A DNA stretch of 64,000 bases from Closterium sp. Naga37s-1 (taxonomy: Eukaryota; Streptophyta; Zygnematophyceae; Desmidiales; Closteriaceae), in NCBI GenBank assembly GCA_947471745.1, contig CANJKZ010000460.1, positions 1,045,001 through 1,109,000 of the forward strand. The letters are read 5' to 3'. Shown piece by piece: positions 41,101-52,600 of the stretch. Position numbers and translations under genes: made by a program. Each line of letters opens with the position of its first letter. The stretch's first letter is position 1. The notes under the pieces are model-generated. The model made no database searches and was not told the origin of the DNA. It worked only from the letters and a program-made list of their open reading frames with translations.

Positions 41101-41460
41101 GGTGGCGGGAGATGAGTGAAACGTTGAGAATGATACGGCTCGAGCGGCGATTGCTGCGGGAAAGACTAGGTACGGTGGTGTCAATCCATGATGAAATGAA
41201 CCGTTGGATCGGTGCCACGTGTCACCGGGAGATGCTTCGCCGATGCTAAACCCGCAGCTAATGGAGGAGCTCGTTCTGGTGACGGCGGGATCGATCGAAG
41301 TACAGCAAATGCTGGGCTCGTGAGGATGTCTGGTAGCGAGGACGGCACTAGCGGGGACAGGGGTAGACGAAGGCGCAGATGAGGCGGCGTGTGATCGTCT
41401 GAGGCAGTGCCGCAACGCCCCCGCGGCTGAGCGGAAGTGGCGCGACACCGATCCGCTCAT
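35706..41460 (-). CDS. organellar large-subunit ribosomal protein uL22 (bacterial-type L22, probably mitochondrial)
   Basis: Proposed exons 41460-40909, 40158-40048, 38332-38266 and 35974-35706 join in phases 0, 0 and 1 to give 332 residues. The N-terminus (MSGSVSRHFRSAAGALRHCLRRSHAASS) is Arg/Ser/Ala-rich like a mitochondrial presequence and is followed by a long Ala/Ser/Pro-rich extension. The core reads GPKKVNLVAAMVRGMTPDDALMQM, KRAAKTVAKVITAAKANAVHNHGL, AEAYVGKGRYLKRLNPHGRGRSG, RLTVVVREM: the full L22 fold including the loop that lines the exit tunnel. L22 binds 23S-type rRNA. A roughly 70-residue C-terminal extension is unusual. The start ATG at 41460 is the first in frame. Introns hold many copies of exons 2, 3 and 4 and a 1.7-kb CAG/CAA array. 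Plastid targeting cannot be excluded. Confidence 0.85.
36037..36413 (-). repeat. three copies of the start of uL22 exon 4
   Basis: 36037-36122, 36185-36268 and 36335-36413 each repeat acceptor plus AYVGKGRYLKRLNPxGRGRSG. They end in different ways inside the RNA-binding loop, so none can replace the terminal exon at 35974-35706. Confidence 0.88.
36460..38150. repeat. 1.7-kb CAG/CAA tandem array in uL22 intron 3
   Basis: About forty irregular units of roughly 40 bp, each AGGAGT(AGC)5-9 followed by several AACAGC. All three frames are open on at least one strand over most of its length because the unit is a multiple of three bases without stops. It sits inside a partial exon 4 copy: the right flank (38150-38222) is the RLTVVVxEMSxPEE part of that exon. 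Confidence 0.95.
38150..38222 (-). repeat. partial copy of uL22 exon 4 middle (RLTVVVHEMSRPEE)
   Basis: Matches 35815-35895. It joins directly to the CAG/CAA array where the functional exon has its Ala codons (gctgctgcggcc), suggesting that the array grew from this seed. Confidence 0.8.
38405..38470 (-). repeat. second copy of uL22 exon 3
   Basis: Acceptor plus VITAAKANAVHNHGLDERNKLF repeats exon 3 (38332-38266), about 135 bp away, without a consensus donor. Confidence 0.88.
38716..38730. repeat. palindrome at a duplication junction (AGACGTCT form)
   Basis: TATAGACGTCTCAAAA lies between two 25-bp copies of ACCTGCATGAGYGAGCGCGC (38672-38696, 38729-38753) in uL22 intron 2. Confidence 0.75.
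39434..39602. repeat. identical 59-bp repeat flanking TTTTGAGTCGACTGAAAA
   Basis: 39434-39492 and 39544-39602 are identical over 59 bp. The palindrome occupies 39493-39510, immediately after the first copy. Confidence 0.92.
39732..39830. repeat. repeat pair flanking GAGTCGACTC
   Basis: GTCAGGGTGGCACTCACCA (from 39736) and GTCAGGGTGGCACGCACCA (from about 39806) lie either side of GTGAGTCGACTCAAAAA (palindrome core 39779-39788). Confidence 0.8.
40220..40573 (-). repeat. four partial copies of uL22 exon 2 start with acceptor
   Basis: 40222-40287, 40328-40382, 40444-40473 and 40505-40573 repeat the acceptor and/or GPKKVNLVAAMVRGMTPDDA. On the coding strand several switch after GACGATGC to a TTGAG-type junction word. 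Confidence 0.85.
40434..40573. repeat. repeat pair flanking GAGACGTCTC
   Basis: CATCGTGTGGCGTCATCCCC occurs at about 40446 and 40509; GAGACGTCTCAAAA at 40474-40487 lies between. The left copy is itself preceded by GAAGTGCCTCAAA, a weak version of the same structure. Confidence 0.85.
40663..40835. repeat. repeat pair flanking GAGTCGACTC
   Basis: CGCCATGCTATGRTGAACAT and the following 30 bp occur from 40663 and from 40769 (offset about 106). GAGTCGACTCAAAA lies at 40752-40765, just before the second copy. Confidence 0.9.
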
Positions 41461-41557
41461 GGCTCCAAGCTGTAGTCGCAACAGAGAAATCCTAGCTGTA
41501 TGAAATAGTGCTATTGTTTTATATTGATTGATATTAACCTACTCATTCGTGCTGACA

Positions 41558-41630
41558 TCCGTTGTAGTCTAGTTGGTTAGGATACTCGGCTCTCACTCGA
41601 GAGACCCGGGTTCAGGTCCCGGCAACGGAA
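41558..41630 (+). tRNA. tRNA-Glu (anticodon CUC)
   Basis: TCCGTTG pairs with CAACGGA (41623-41629) as acceptor stem, with discriminator A at 41630. A box TAGTCTAGTTGG, anticodon loop CTCTCAC between paired CTCGG/CGAG-type arms, and B box GGTTCAGGTCC are all present. No intron. TTTT of a Pol III terminator begins at 41632. Nearly identical to land-plant nuclear tRNA-Glu(CUC). It lies between the divergent uL22 and IMPACT-family genes. Confidence 0.97.
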
Positions 41631-41811
41631 CTTTTCGTTTCTCGGTCTCTACGGCTGACATGCTTGCTTTAGTTTTGGCGTGATTAGACGAGGTTATTGT
41701 CACGGCTACTGTTCTTGCGTCGCCGCAAACGACGGCCGACATTGCAACCGTTCTCAGTTATGGAGGCCCACTACTTTGTAGCTTCCTCACTCTGACCTCG
41801 TCGCTTGAGCG

Positions 41812-44382
41812 ATGTCAGGCATAATGACGACAGCATGCGTTCGTCAGATGCCACTGTCGCATTCCCTAGCACCACATTCGCGTCGGTCGCACATCGTTGC
41901 ATACGCTCGTCTGCGATCGTCGCCGGCCGTCGCATACCGAAATCTCACGCCATTGCCATTGCCGCCATTGCCTCTCGCGCTCAGCCTTCACCTCCCGTCG
42001 GCTAGTCGGCAATATCACGCCCATTCCGTTTCATTCTCGAGGATTCTAAAGCATGACGCCAGTCTGACGACTTCCGTTTTCAAGCGCGCCTATAGTCAGG
42101 CAAATCAACTCATCCGTCAGTTACCTTCCCATCATCTCTTCTCCCTTCATTCCTTTCCTTGCTTCGTCCCGTCAGCCTTCTCTCCCACCGCCGCCGCCGT
42201 CGCCGCCTCCGCTGCCTCCCCCTCCTCCCCCGCCTCCTCCGCGCCTTCCTTCACTATAAGCACATCCGTAACCTTCCACTCGGAGATTAAACGGAGTCGC
42301 TTCGTGACGGTAGCAGTGCCAGTGGGGTCTGCAGAGGAGGCGATGCGCGTGTTGGATGAGGTGAGAGGGGAGAGATGAAGGGGGGAGGGGGAAGACAAGA
42401 GGGTAGAGGTGAAGGGACATGGAGGGAAGTGAAGTGGGGACGAGGTACAGGCGCCAGTGGGGTCTGCAGAGGAGGCGATGCGCGTGTTGGACGAGGTGAG
42501 AGGGGGGAGGGGTGAGGGAGGAGGGCAGAGTGGGAGAGAGGATAGGGAGACTATGTAGGGGAGTGGGGAGTGGGGAGAGGGGAGAAGGGTGAGGGGAGAG
42601 GGGAGAGGGGAGAGGGGTGAGAGGAGAGGGGAGAGGGGAGAGGGGAGAGGGGAGAGGTGAGAGGGGGATTTAGGAGGGGACAATTCGCATGCATTGAAAT
42701 TTCTGTGTTTCCTGTTGACCGCCTTATGGAGCCTCTTGTTTCTATGTTTGGCTACTCCGGCTTGCCCTCTTCTGACTTTTGAGTCGACTCAAAAGTCAGC
42801 TCGCTACTCCGACTTGCCCTCTTCTCCTCGCTCGCTCCACACCACCAGGTCAAGGATCCGTCCGCCAGTCACAACTGCTGGGCGTACAAGGTCAGATGTT
42901 GTGCGTGTTACACTCAGGAGTTGGTTGTTCCCTTGCCTTACTTTACCTATTTGACGTACTTGAGGAAACTGACTTAGTTGACTTTCTTGATTCACTTGAC
43001 TTGGTATGGCACTCGGAATTCATATGTCTGCAAAAGTTGGTACACTGCTCAAGTTCGAACAATAACGCATTTCCACCAGCGAGGCAGCCTATTCCATATG
43101 TTCAGGATGCTTGACGGTAACATCTAGGCAGCTCATTCTACCATCCAGCTTAACAGATATATCTCAAGGTAAGCCTCCTCTCCCTCTATATCCAATTCAT
43201 ATTCTATCTCTGCATCCTATCCCCATTCTTTATCTCCCACGCAGATCTCTCCGGCATACCGTTTCAACGATGACGGGGAGCCGGGAGGAACAGCCGGGCG
43301 GCCGATTTTGGCAGCTATTGAGGGGGCTGGAGTGGATGGTGTCATGGTGATGGTAACCAGGTAACCAGGTAGAGAGTAACACCCCTGCGTGAGTAGTGCC
43401 TTACGCAATTCATATTGGCTTGTGCGTTCCTGCTTCTTTATAAGCAATGCAGAAGATTTTACAACTCTTCTACAATAACTCACTGGGAGGGGAAGAAGAA
43501 TGCCTGATGCTGGCGAATCCTTCCATCCGTGCTCCATTCCCAGTTTATGCATGCTACGGGAGGGAAAAGCTTGGAACGGACATGTGCTTTGCTCGCTTCC
43601 TTCCCAAACTGTAGGTACTATGGGGGAGTGAAGCTAGGAACAGGAGGTCTCGTGAGGGCATATGGAGGAGCAGCAGCAGGAGCACTGCGAGAAGCCACCC
43701 TTGTTCCAGTCTTGCGAAAGGTGTGATTATCTCCCACCCAGGTATGTGTGTCGAGCCAAAGGGTTCTCCTGAGAGATCGGCATATGCAACACCAAGGTGC
43801 ATCCATCTCTCACCCAGGGATGTATGTTGTGCCAGACGGGGTTGGAGGAAAGATTGCTTCTGAAGCGCCTCAGAAGTCGTTGTCTGTATTGCTCTGTTCC
43901 TCTTATGACAGGTGGCTTTTGAGGTGCCTCTGAAGTAAACTATTTTCATGTGTCTCAATATGTTTCTCTCATGGCAGGTGGCCCTCAACATAGTTGCGCC
44001 AGTGCACCACGTTGGACTTCTCTACTCTGTGGTATGTACACATGCACTATATTGCAACGAGTGCTCTATATTGTAACAGTTTCATTTCTGCTGGTGCTGT
44101 ACAATCCATGCGCTCATCTGCATTCCCAATTTCCAAACATTTGTAACCCGTTTCTCACCTCTTATGTCACCCGTTTTTGCCTCTGCAAATTGTAACGTCG
44201 CCCAGCTTCAACATCCTGAATACGCGATTGAGAGATTATCTGAAAGGTATCGTGAAAGTGAGGATGGACAAGGCAGTGTAGTTGAGCTTCAGGTTATGGC
44301 TCTTGCAGACAATGTTCCCAAGCTTCAAGATGCATTGTCGGATACCCTGAGAGGAGATGTGTTGGTAACGAATGGAGATTAA
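41812..44382 (+). CDS. IMPACT/YIH1-family (UPF0029, YigZ-like) protein
   Basis: Exons 41812-42360, 42849-42890, 43245-43360, 43615-43720, 43978-44031 and 44206-44382 (phases 0,0,2,0,0) give 347 residues. The core reads [93 protein letters not shown], the diagnostic Impact N-terminal fold (HNCWAY, NDDGEPxGTAG, YYGGxKLGTGGLxRAY). Bacterial-type members carry a second ferredoxin-like domain; the last two exons fit that. IMPACT/YIH1 proteins modulate GCN2 signalling, but the YigZ-like form has no settled role. About 160 residues precede the core and could be an organelle transit region. The stop codon lies only a few bases from an LTR at 44386, so the true C-terminus may be altered. Confidence 0.85.
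42447..42503 (+). repeat. copy of IMPACT-gene exon 1 end with donor
   Basis: GCCAGTGGGGTCTGCAGAGG...GTTGGAYGAG|GTGAGAGG repeats 42317-42368 with one change, about 137 bp downstream. A (GAGGGGA)n tract follows (42590-42665). Confidence 0.92.
42751..42825. repeat. 28-bp perfect palindrome between 23-bp direct repeats
   Basis: 42772-42799 is CTGACTTTTGAGTC plus its exact reverse complement. It is flanked by GCTACTCCGRCTTGCCCTCT copies at 42751-42773 and 42803-42825 (22 of 23 identical), in IMPACT-gene intron 1. Confidence 0.95.
43720..43990 (+). repeat. duplicated acceptor regions with GAGGYGCCTC-type palindromes
   Basis: ATCTCYCACCCAGGKATGT occurs twice (about 43731 and 43810). TCTYATGRCAGGTGGC occurs at about 43903 and 43968, preceded by TTCTGAAGCGCCTCAGAAG (43858-43876) and TTTTGAGGTGCCTCTGAAG (43917-43935). 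The second pair lies just before IMPACT exon 5. Confidence 0.75.
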
Positions 44383-44385
44383 TAG

Positions 44386-44819
44386 CTGAGAAAAGCCCTT
44401 AGGAACTTTCAGGACTAAGATCGGGTATTGATATACAGATGTAATAGTGGAAGCGGTTAATGAAGAGTTGTCGTGAACCACCTTGTACTAGTGTGTGAGA
44501 ACAAGATAAGTTGATAATAGCAGAGAAGTACAAGGCTTTTATATGATTACAAAGGAATATTGAAAGTTCTATTTTAACTGTTTTTGTTGTTGCGGTTCGA
44601 TACAGTGCCGACTCGGGTAACTGCTCTGTAACGAGTCAGTTATGTGTCCTTGCTGTCGCACTGTGCGTTTCGTCAGGTCAAAGGTCGGAGACCTTTGACC
44701 TTCGCGCAACCTCTGACGGTTGCTTTGGTTGACTCGAGTGCTTCTTCGCTGTAGTCAGTTCCGTTTTTGTGTCTAAGCTTCGATACGACAGAAGCGTTAT
44801 ATATCACTTGTTTCCAACA
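44386..44819 (-). repeat. 3' LTR of outer copia element
   Basis: Matches 54584-55024. A few terminal bases next to the IMPACT-gene stop codon are not matched. Confidence 0.88.
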
Positions 44820-47800
44820 CTCCCCTTCGCTTCTGGAGGATCGTTGCTAATGACGTGTCCTTGTCCAGTCAGCAGCATGCAGTACTCGAACTTCTGTTTT
44901 CCGAGTTTCTTGGTCAAGTAGTCAGCTGCCATCTCGGATGTGGGACAGTAGGATAGTTCGAGTCTTCCCTTTTCGATCTCGTCTTTCACGAAGAAGTACC
45001 GAAGGGCGATGTGCTTCGTTCGATTCGCGAACCCGTTTTTGTTCGCTATGCGGATGGCCGATTGGTTGTCGCAAAAGAGAGAGAAATTGGGTAACTAGGC
45101 CAGTTTTGCTTCCTCCAGTAGTTCGCGAAGATATAGTCCTTCCTTGGTTGCTGAGCAGAGTGCGATATATTCTGCTTCTGCTGACGAGAGAGCGATTAGC
45201 TCTTGCTTGTTCGACTGCCATGAGATAGGCCCGATCGGTTCGAGTCTGTAGATGTAGCCGGTTCGAGACCGTCTGTTGTCGAAATCTCCAGCGTGATCGG
45301 CGTCGACATAACCGATTAGTTTAGGTGTTGCGGTGCTGGTCTTGTAGTAGGTGAGGCCGATCGTCGGAGTGCTGACGAGATAGTGAACCGCTCGGTCAAG
45401 TTCGAGCATGTGTTCTGCTTCAGGTTTCTTGAGGTAGGTAGCAAGTTGGCTAGCTGAGTAGGATAGATCCGGTCGACAGGTGACGGCTGCGAAGAGTAGG
45501 CAGCCTAGTTTCCTTTGGTAGTCGCGGATGCCAGCAGGTTTGAGTAGGGCTGAGCCTTTTCGATTTCCATCGGTGTAGCGGTATGGTGTGGAGATAGCCG
45601 TTGGGATGAGTCCGAAGCGTTTAGCAATAGTATCCGTATATTTAGCAGCGCTGAGGTAGATGGCACCGTCGCCGTCTTCGATGTTCAGTCCTAGGTACTG
45701 CGTCACGGTGGTTGCGACGGTGAGAGTTAGATCTCCCTGCAGCTCCCCTTCAAACCATGTCGTCACAGTGTCGGTGGAGCCTATGTAGAGAAAATCATCG
45801 ACGTAGACGATAAGTAGGATGTAGTCGGTGCCTTTCGTCAGTCGATACATTCCTTGGTCGTGTGGTAGCTGAAGAAATCCGATGCGAATTAGGCAGGCGT
45901 AAAGGTGCTGCTGCCATAGTCTCGGGGCTTGCTTAATCACGTACAGTGACTTCTCCAGTTGACAGATTTGGTTGGGGCCTGCGTTGGATCCGTGTGGGAG
46001 TTCAACGCAGATCTCATCGTCGACGGGGGCGTAGAGGAAGGCGTTGGCGACATCAATTTGTCGAAGCTTCTTTCGGTTCATGGCGGCGATTGCGAGGAGA
46101 ATCCGCAGTGAGGTATGTCAGCTTACTGGGGCGAATGTTTCCGTGAAGTGTCGCCCTTGCTCTTGGTCGAAGCCCCGCACGACCCAGCGTGCTTTGAATT
46201 TGTCGATTGTTCCGTCGGCTTTCGTTTTCACGAGGAAGACCCATTTTTCGGTGAGGATAGTTTTGTTGCGTGCCAATTCGATAGGCACGACTTTCCAGGT
46301 GTTGCGTTCCTGCAGCGCCTTCAATTCCTTGTCCATGGCTTCACGCCATTTTTCCCTGTGTTCCCCCCCCAGAGCCTGCTGAATTGTCGCAGGCTCCTTA
46401 GGTGGTTCCGCTCCGTGGACGGCGGTGACAAGTCTCAGTATCTGCAGACCACTCTGTGTGTAGCGGGGGAGATTTGTGTCCTCTAGATAAGCTGCTTCGT
46501 CTCCTGCTTCGGGGTCTGGTAAGAAATTTGGTCCTATGCGTTCGGAAATGTTGGTGTCGACCGGTTGAGGTGTAATATAACCGGTGTCGGCGAAGTCGAA
46601 ATAAGTTTCGGCGTTGACACTTTCGCGAGGATTTTCGTCGTCCATCGGGATAGGCACGGAGCAGTATGGGAGTGGTCCTGCTTCTTCAGATGCGTTGTCC
46701 ACGTTTTGCTCGTCCCAGTCAGCTTCGTCTGCTGCTGAAGCAAAGGCTCGGTTGCCACGGAAGCCGCCCGTGAGGTCTCGATTTGCTGCCAGGTTGTCCA
46801 GGTACGTTTGAAGTGTGAGTCGTTCGTAGAAGATGACATCACGTGCTGCCACTGTTTCCTTCGAGTGGACGTCAAAAATCTTCCATGCGTTGTAGTGCTT
46901 TTCGATGCCCAGGTGTAGTCCCCACTGTGCTCGTTGAGAAAATCTTCCAGCTCTTGCAGTGTGTGGGCGATACTGTACCATGCACCCGAAGACTCGTAAC
47001 ATTTTTGTGTTGCCCAACTTTCCTGTCCACAGCAGGTGCGGTGATGCGTTGTTCGGAAGTGACGACGATGAAAGCAAGTTGTGCAGCATGACAGCGTGGT
47101 CCATCGCCTCAGGCCACTGGTGATTGGGCAGTCGCACGCCACGCAGCAATTTGCGCATGGTGTTATGGAGAGTTCTGTTCATCCGTTCTGCCACGCCTTG
47201 CTGTTGATGGGCGTAGGGAAGCGAAATGAGTCGCTTGATGCCTCGTGTTGCGAGGTACTGCCTGAACCTTTGGGACTGATATTCCCCTCCTCCGTCAGAC
47301 TGGAAGCTTTTCAGCTTTGTGCCCGATTCTCGTTCTGCCACAGGTAGCCAGGCGACGAAGGCTTCGAAGGCCATATCGCGACTTGGAAGATTAAGGTGCC
47401 AGACGTAACGGGTGGCGGCGTCGATGAAAGTGATTATGTAATTATATGCGCCTTGTCCTTGTTCGCGAGTATACAGAATGTCGCTGTATACTTTCTCGAG
47501 TGGTGCATAAGCTGGCGCACTTGGATTGTGGTGAGAGGTGAACGGTTGATGCGATAAGTCGGCTTCGGGACAGGTAAAGCATGTTCGCGGACTCGTTGGA
47601 GTTCTCTGCCGTCGGGTAGAAGGAGTGAGTCCTTGTCGAGCACTACTGCCTTGATTGTGTTGTTTAACGTGGTGTTGCTTGGATGTCCTAGTCGTTCGTG
47701 CCACAGGGACTCACTTGCACGATGTCCGGGTGAGCGCCTATACAATTCGGAGTTGGAGTAAAAAGTGGCGGTGAAGCTGGCGCTTCTGTGAACTTCTCGT

Positions 47801-49529
47801 GGAGTGGGAGCTAACTGTTGCGCAGAAGTCGGTGGAGTGTCGTCGATGGGTGGTGATGCCGTCGAAGAGCTCGCGATTGGTGTTGTAAGTGTTGTGGGTG
47901 TTGCCAATGTTGTCTCTGCTGTTGTCGATGTTGTTGCTTCTTGTCGGATTGTTGCTAATACCTGTGTTCTTTCTGCTTCAGGTATGGTATGTGAATACCA
48001 GAACCCTCCGGGGCTGAAGTCAGGATCGAGGTCCGGTGGGTGCGTCCAGGAGGTGAAGTTGACGATGCCGTCGCTATCGGCCGTTCCTTGATCTGGTACA
48101 AAGTCGAGGACGAAGACGTTGTTTTTTAAGACTGCTCTGCCGATGTAGAGCCCTCCTCGACTGTGGAAAAGCTTGAACTCCTGTGTGGTACTGTCTGCTT
48201 CAAGATGGATCCCCTTCGCCATCAGTTGGCTGACGCTCAGTAAGTTGTAGCCAAGTCCTTCTGCAATCAACACTTTAGACATTTGCAAGATGACGTTAGT
48301 CTCTCGGGATTGAAGTTGTACTACGCCTTGTCGTCGTGTGTGCAGGTTCTGGTTGTTGGCCACAGTGATGACGACTTCGCGCTGAAGTTGATGCTCTTGT
48401 TGGACGAAACGGCTCGAGGAACACATGTGTTGTCCGCAGCAACTGTCCAAAAACCAGGTGTCTTGCCCAGACGGCTCGCTTTGGGCGATAGCTGCATATG
48501 TTGGATTGGGCTCCAGTGACTCGCGGCGGGGAGTCCTTTCATCAAGTTGGTCTTCTTGTGAGTAGTAGGGTGGTGATCTGGTGATGCAGGAGTCCGTCGT
48601 TCTTGTCATGCAGCTAACGATATTTCTTGTTCCTTGTGCAGATTGCGATGTTGAAGATGTTGAAGTTTGCACTTGACTGGCGGGATGCGTCTCCGTGGAA
48701 GTTACTTGGCTGCTTGAAGGCCGAAGTTGACGTTGCGGTGTTGTCGACTGCTGCTGATTCGGGCAATGTGTGCGCGGATGACCGGACGTCTTGCAAAGGT
48801 GACAAAACGGTGGGACGTACTGTTGTACTTGTCGATTATTGTGTTGGTTGTTGTTGTTGTTGTAGCGTCGTTGAGTATGGAAGGCGAACTCCGGTGCTAA
48901 TGCTTTCTTCTTGTGTCGTTCTTCGTGCAGATCCATGTCTTGCTGTTCAGCGTGGATTTCAGCGCAGAGTGCTGCTTCAGAGATTTTCCCGTGAGCTCGA
49001 AGAAGTGCTTGAGTGGAGCGCTAATGAGGACCAAGGCCGGCGATGATGACTGTTACAAATGCTTCTTCCGAAATTGACCCTCCGCATCGAAGGAGTCTGT
49101 CGCGCAGTCCGCGACAACGGCTAATATAAGCCATTCCCTTTTCTCCGGGTTTCATTTACACTGTTGTCAACTGTGCCATGAGACGACTCGGGTTAACGCT
49201 GTCTGTTGCTTTATACAGACTCTTCAGGTGGTCGTATGCCAGCTCGGCGGAGTTGCCGTATCCTCGATAAGAACGAATGTTGTGTTGCTCGTTTGGTGTC
49301 AAGTTTCGAAGGAGTATCGTATACGCCATCAGCGACTGATACGTGTATTGCTGCTTGTCGTACTGTGTCCCGTGTACTGGATATGGCAGGGACCCGTCGA
49401 AGAATTCGAGGATTTGCGCGCCCTCCATCATCAGTTCAAACTCGAAGGACCAGGTATAAAATCCTTCCCGTCGAAAAGCGTTGATGTTTGTAATTTGAGA
49501 ACGTGTGCGAATTGCGATTGCACCTGAAG

Positions 49530-49664
49530 TGTCAAACATATGTTTATATGTTATAGTTTAGGTAGGCATTAGTGGGGTACTCACTGTGGGGTACAACCCC
49601 TTAGGTTTTCCTTTTGTACCACAACTCTCGATAGTCCAATCATCCCTTGTCTAAGAGTTTCACA
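49530..49664 (+). repeat. 5' LTR of inner copia element
   Basis: 135 bp, TGTCAAACATATG...GAGTTTCACA. Confidence 0.93.
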
Positions 49665-52600
49665 TGGCATCTAGAGCATAGGTCCTAAGGACCTAGGATT
49701 AGAGCCCACCGGTTACCATATTACCTCACCTGCCTACCTGCCTTGCCTACTGCCCGCGCGCGCCTCGGCTGCACGCGCGCGGCCCTTTTTTTTTTTCCCG
49801 CGCGGCCCGTTTAGCCCCCGCCCGCTCAGCCCGTTTAGGCCCCGCCCGCGTAGCATGCACTCTCGCTTCCTGGTCTCTGGTCTTCCCAGGTCTCTGCCTG
49901 CCCTCCCTCCCTCGCCTGAGCCGCCCTGCATTCCTTGCGTCGAGGGGCGGCAGCGTGCTGCTCCTCACTCCTCCTCGTTCCCTCCCACAGAGGCTCCACT
50001 GCAGACTCTTCACCTGGACGTGTGGGGCCTAGCCCGCGTCCGTGGACAGGGCCACGAGCGGTACTTCCTGCTGGTTGTCGACGACTACACGCGTTACACC
50101 ACGGTCTTCCCCTTGCAGCGCAAGGGGGATGTCCCTGCTGTTCTGATCCCCTGGATCTGCGCTGCTCGTCTCCAGCTCCGCGAGCGGTTCCAGTCGGACT
50201 TTCCTGTCCTGCGTGTGCACTCTGACCGAGGTGGTGAGTTCTCCTCAGACCTCTTGGCGGCCTTCTGTGCGGAGCACGGCATCCGCCAGACATTCACGCT
50301 TCCGGCCTCTCCGCAGCATAATGGGGTTGCTGAGCGCCGCATTGGCTTAGTCATGGAGGTCGCTCGTACCTCCATGATCCATGCGGCTGCCCCCCATTTT
50401 CTGTGGCCGTTTGCGGTCCGGTACGCCGCGCATCATCTCAACCTTTGGCCCCGTGTCTCCTTGCCGGAGACCTCGCCCACACTGCTGTGGACTGGGAAGG
50501 TTGGCGACGCGTCGCGTTTCCGGGTCTGGGGTGCTCGTGCCTTTGTCCGCGATACCACCGCGGACAAGCTCTCCCCTCGCGCCATTCCTTGCGTCTTCCT
50601 TGGCTTTGTCCCTGACGCGCCTGGCTGGCAGTTTTACCACCCCGCCTCGCGCCGTGTCTTTGCGTCTCAGGACGTCACCTTTGATGAGTCGGTCCCCTTT
50701 TACCGCCTCTTCCCCTACCGCACTGCTCCTTGCCCCCCCCCCGTCGCTCTTTCTCGCCCCAGGTCCTCCCCAGGTTGACCCCCTCCCCGCACCAGGTCCT
50801 GCTCCTTCAGGTGTCTCTCAGGTAGACCCCCCCCGCGCCTGCGCCTGTTGAGGTCACTGGTGAATCCGGTCCTGCTAGGAGTTGTGCTGTCCCTGGGGGT
50901 GCGGAGCTTGGGGGTGCTGAGTCTGGGGGCGCTGAGCGTGAGGAGCCTGGAGGTGCTGCGTCTGGGGGTGCTGCGTCTGGAGGTGCTGCGTCTGGGGGTG
51001 CTGAGCCTGCGTGTGCGAAGCCTGGGGGTGCTGAGTCTGGGGGTGAGTCGCTTGAGGGTTCTGAGACTGCTTTTACGCGGTCTCCTTGGAGTAGCCGTCT
51101 TCGTCCGCGTGTGCCCCTCACCTCCCAGCAGCTGCACGACTGGTACGGTCGCCGTCAGCGTCGCGCTTCTGCACCTCAGGGCTCTACTGCTGGGGGTTCT
51201 TCTGCTGGTGTCGCTGGTCCCGGAGGTGCTTGTACTGGGGGTACTGGAGCTGCTGGGGCTGGCGGTGTTGTGACTGAGGGTACTGGAGCTGCAGAGGGTG
51301 CTGGAGCTGCTGGAGGTGCTGGAGCTGCTGGAGGTGTTGGCGGTGCTGGAGCTGCTGAGGGTACTGGGGCTGCTGGAGGTGCTGGACCTGCTGAGGGTCC
51401 TGGAGCTACCGGCAATGCTGGAGCTGCTGAGGGTACTGGAGCTGCTGGAGGTGTTGGAGCTGTTGGAGGTGCTGGAGCTGCAGGAGGTGCTGGAGCTGCT
51501 GGTGCTGGTGGCACTCCTCAGCCGCGCCTGTTCTTTGCTTCACCGTCTCCGTCGTCTCAGCCACCACCTGACTCTGCAATTCGCTAGGTTCTCAGTCTTC
51601 CCTCGTCTACTGGTCTTCCGTTACAGCCTGGCTCACCGCTGCCTGCTCCTTCTCCGTACACAGAGTAGACTGGGGGCCTTGCTGAGCGTCGTGAGCCTGC
51701 GTCGCGTCCTGTCTCACCTGTCCGTTCTGGTCGTTCCGGTCGTCAAGTTCCTCATCAGCGGTTGCCGGCTGTCTCCGGCCCTCACCTTGTAGTTCGTCAT
51801 CCTTCCTCTCCTCCGCCGCGTGTTGCTCTGCCGTCTCCCCCTGCGTCCTCTCTGCCTGTCGTTACTGACCCTGCGTCTGACCAGTTTCGTGCTGAGCACT
51901 CTACTGTCACGCGTCTGCTTGCCACTGTTGTCACTGACCCGTCGTTTGAGTCTGCTGCTGTGTCTGCCTTAGTCGCTGAGCTTGTTGACTTTGTTGCTGC
52001 CTGTCATCTCGACTACGCCGCCAGTCTTGTTGCTGAGTCTGAGTCTGTCTGTTCTCCGTCCGTCGGGGGTGAGTGTGCTCTTGGCACGGACGTCCTTGAG
52101 GACAGGCAGGAGGACCTTGAGTGTCTTGCAGCCGCTGCGCCTCATCTCGTGGCCATGCTGCTTGCCCCTGAGGGAGACCCGGATGCACCAGACATCCCTA
52201 CCCCGCGCTCTTACGCTGAGGCAATCGCGGGTGAGTACTCCTCTCACTGGCAGACAGCCATGGACGCAAAGATGGCATCCTGGAAGTCCACATGCACCTA
52301 CGTCGACGAGGTTCCCCCTCCTGGGGCGAACATTGTCAGTGGCATGTGGATTTTCAGGGTGAAGCGGCCGCCAGGTTCTCCGCCTGTCTTCAAGGCTCGT
52401 TACGTGGCTCGAGGCTTCAGTCAGCGAGAGGGAGTTGACTTCTTCCAGACCTTCTCCCCCACCCCGAAGATGACCACTCTTCGGGCGCTGCTACGCGTTG
52501 CCGCTCAGCGTGACTACGAGCTTCACTCTCTTGACTTCAGCACAGCCTTCTTACATGGCAGCCTGCACGAGGAGATATGGCTGCGCCGCCCTCCTGGCTT

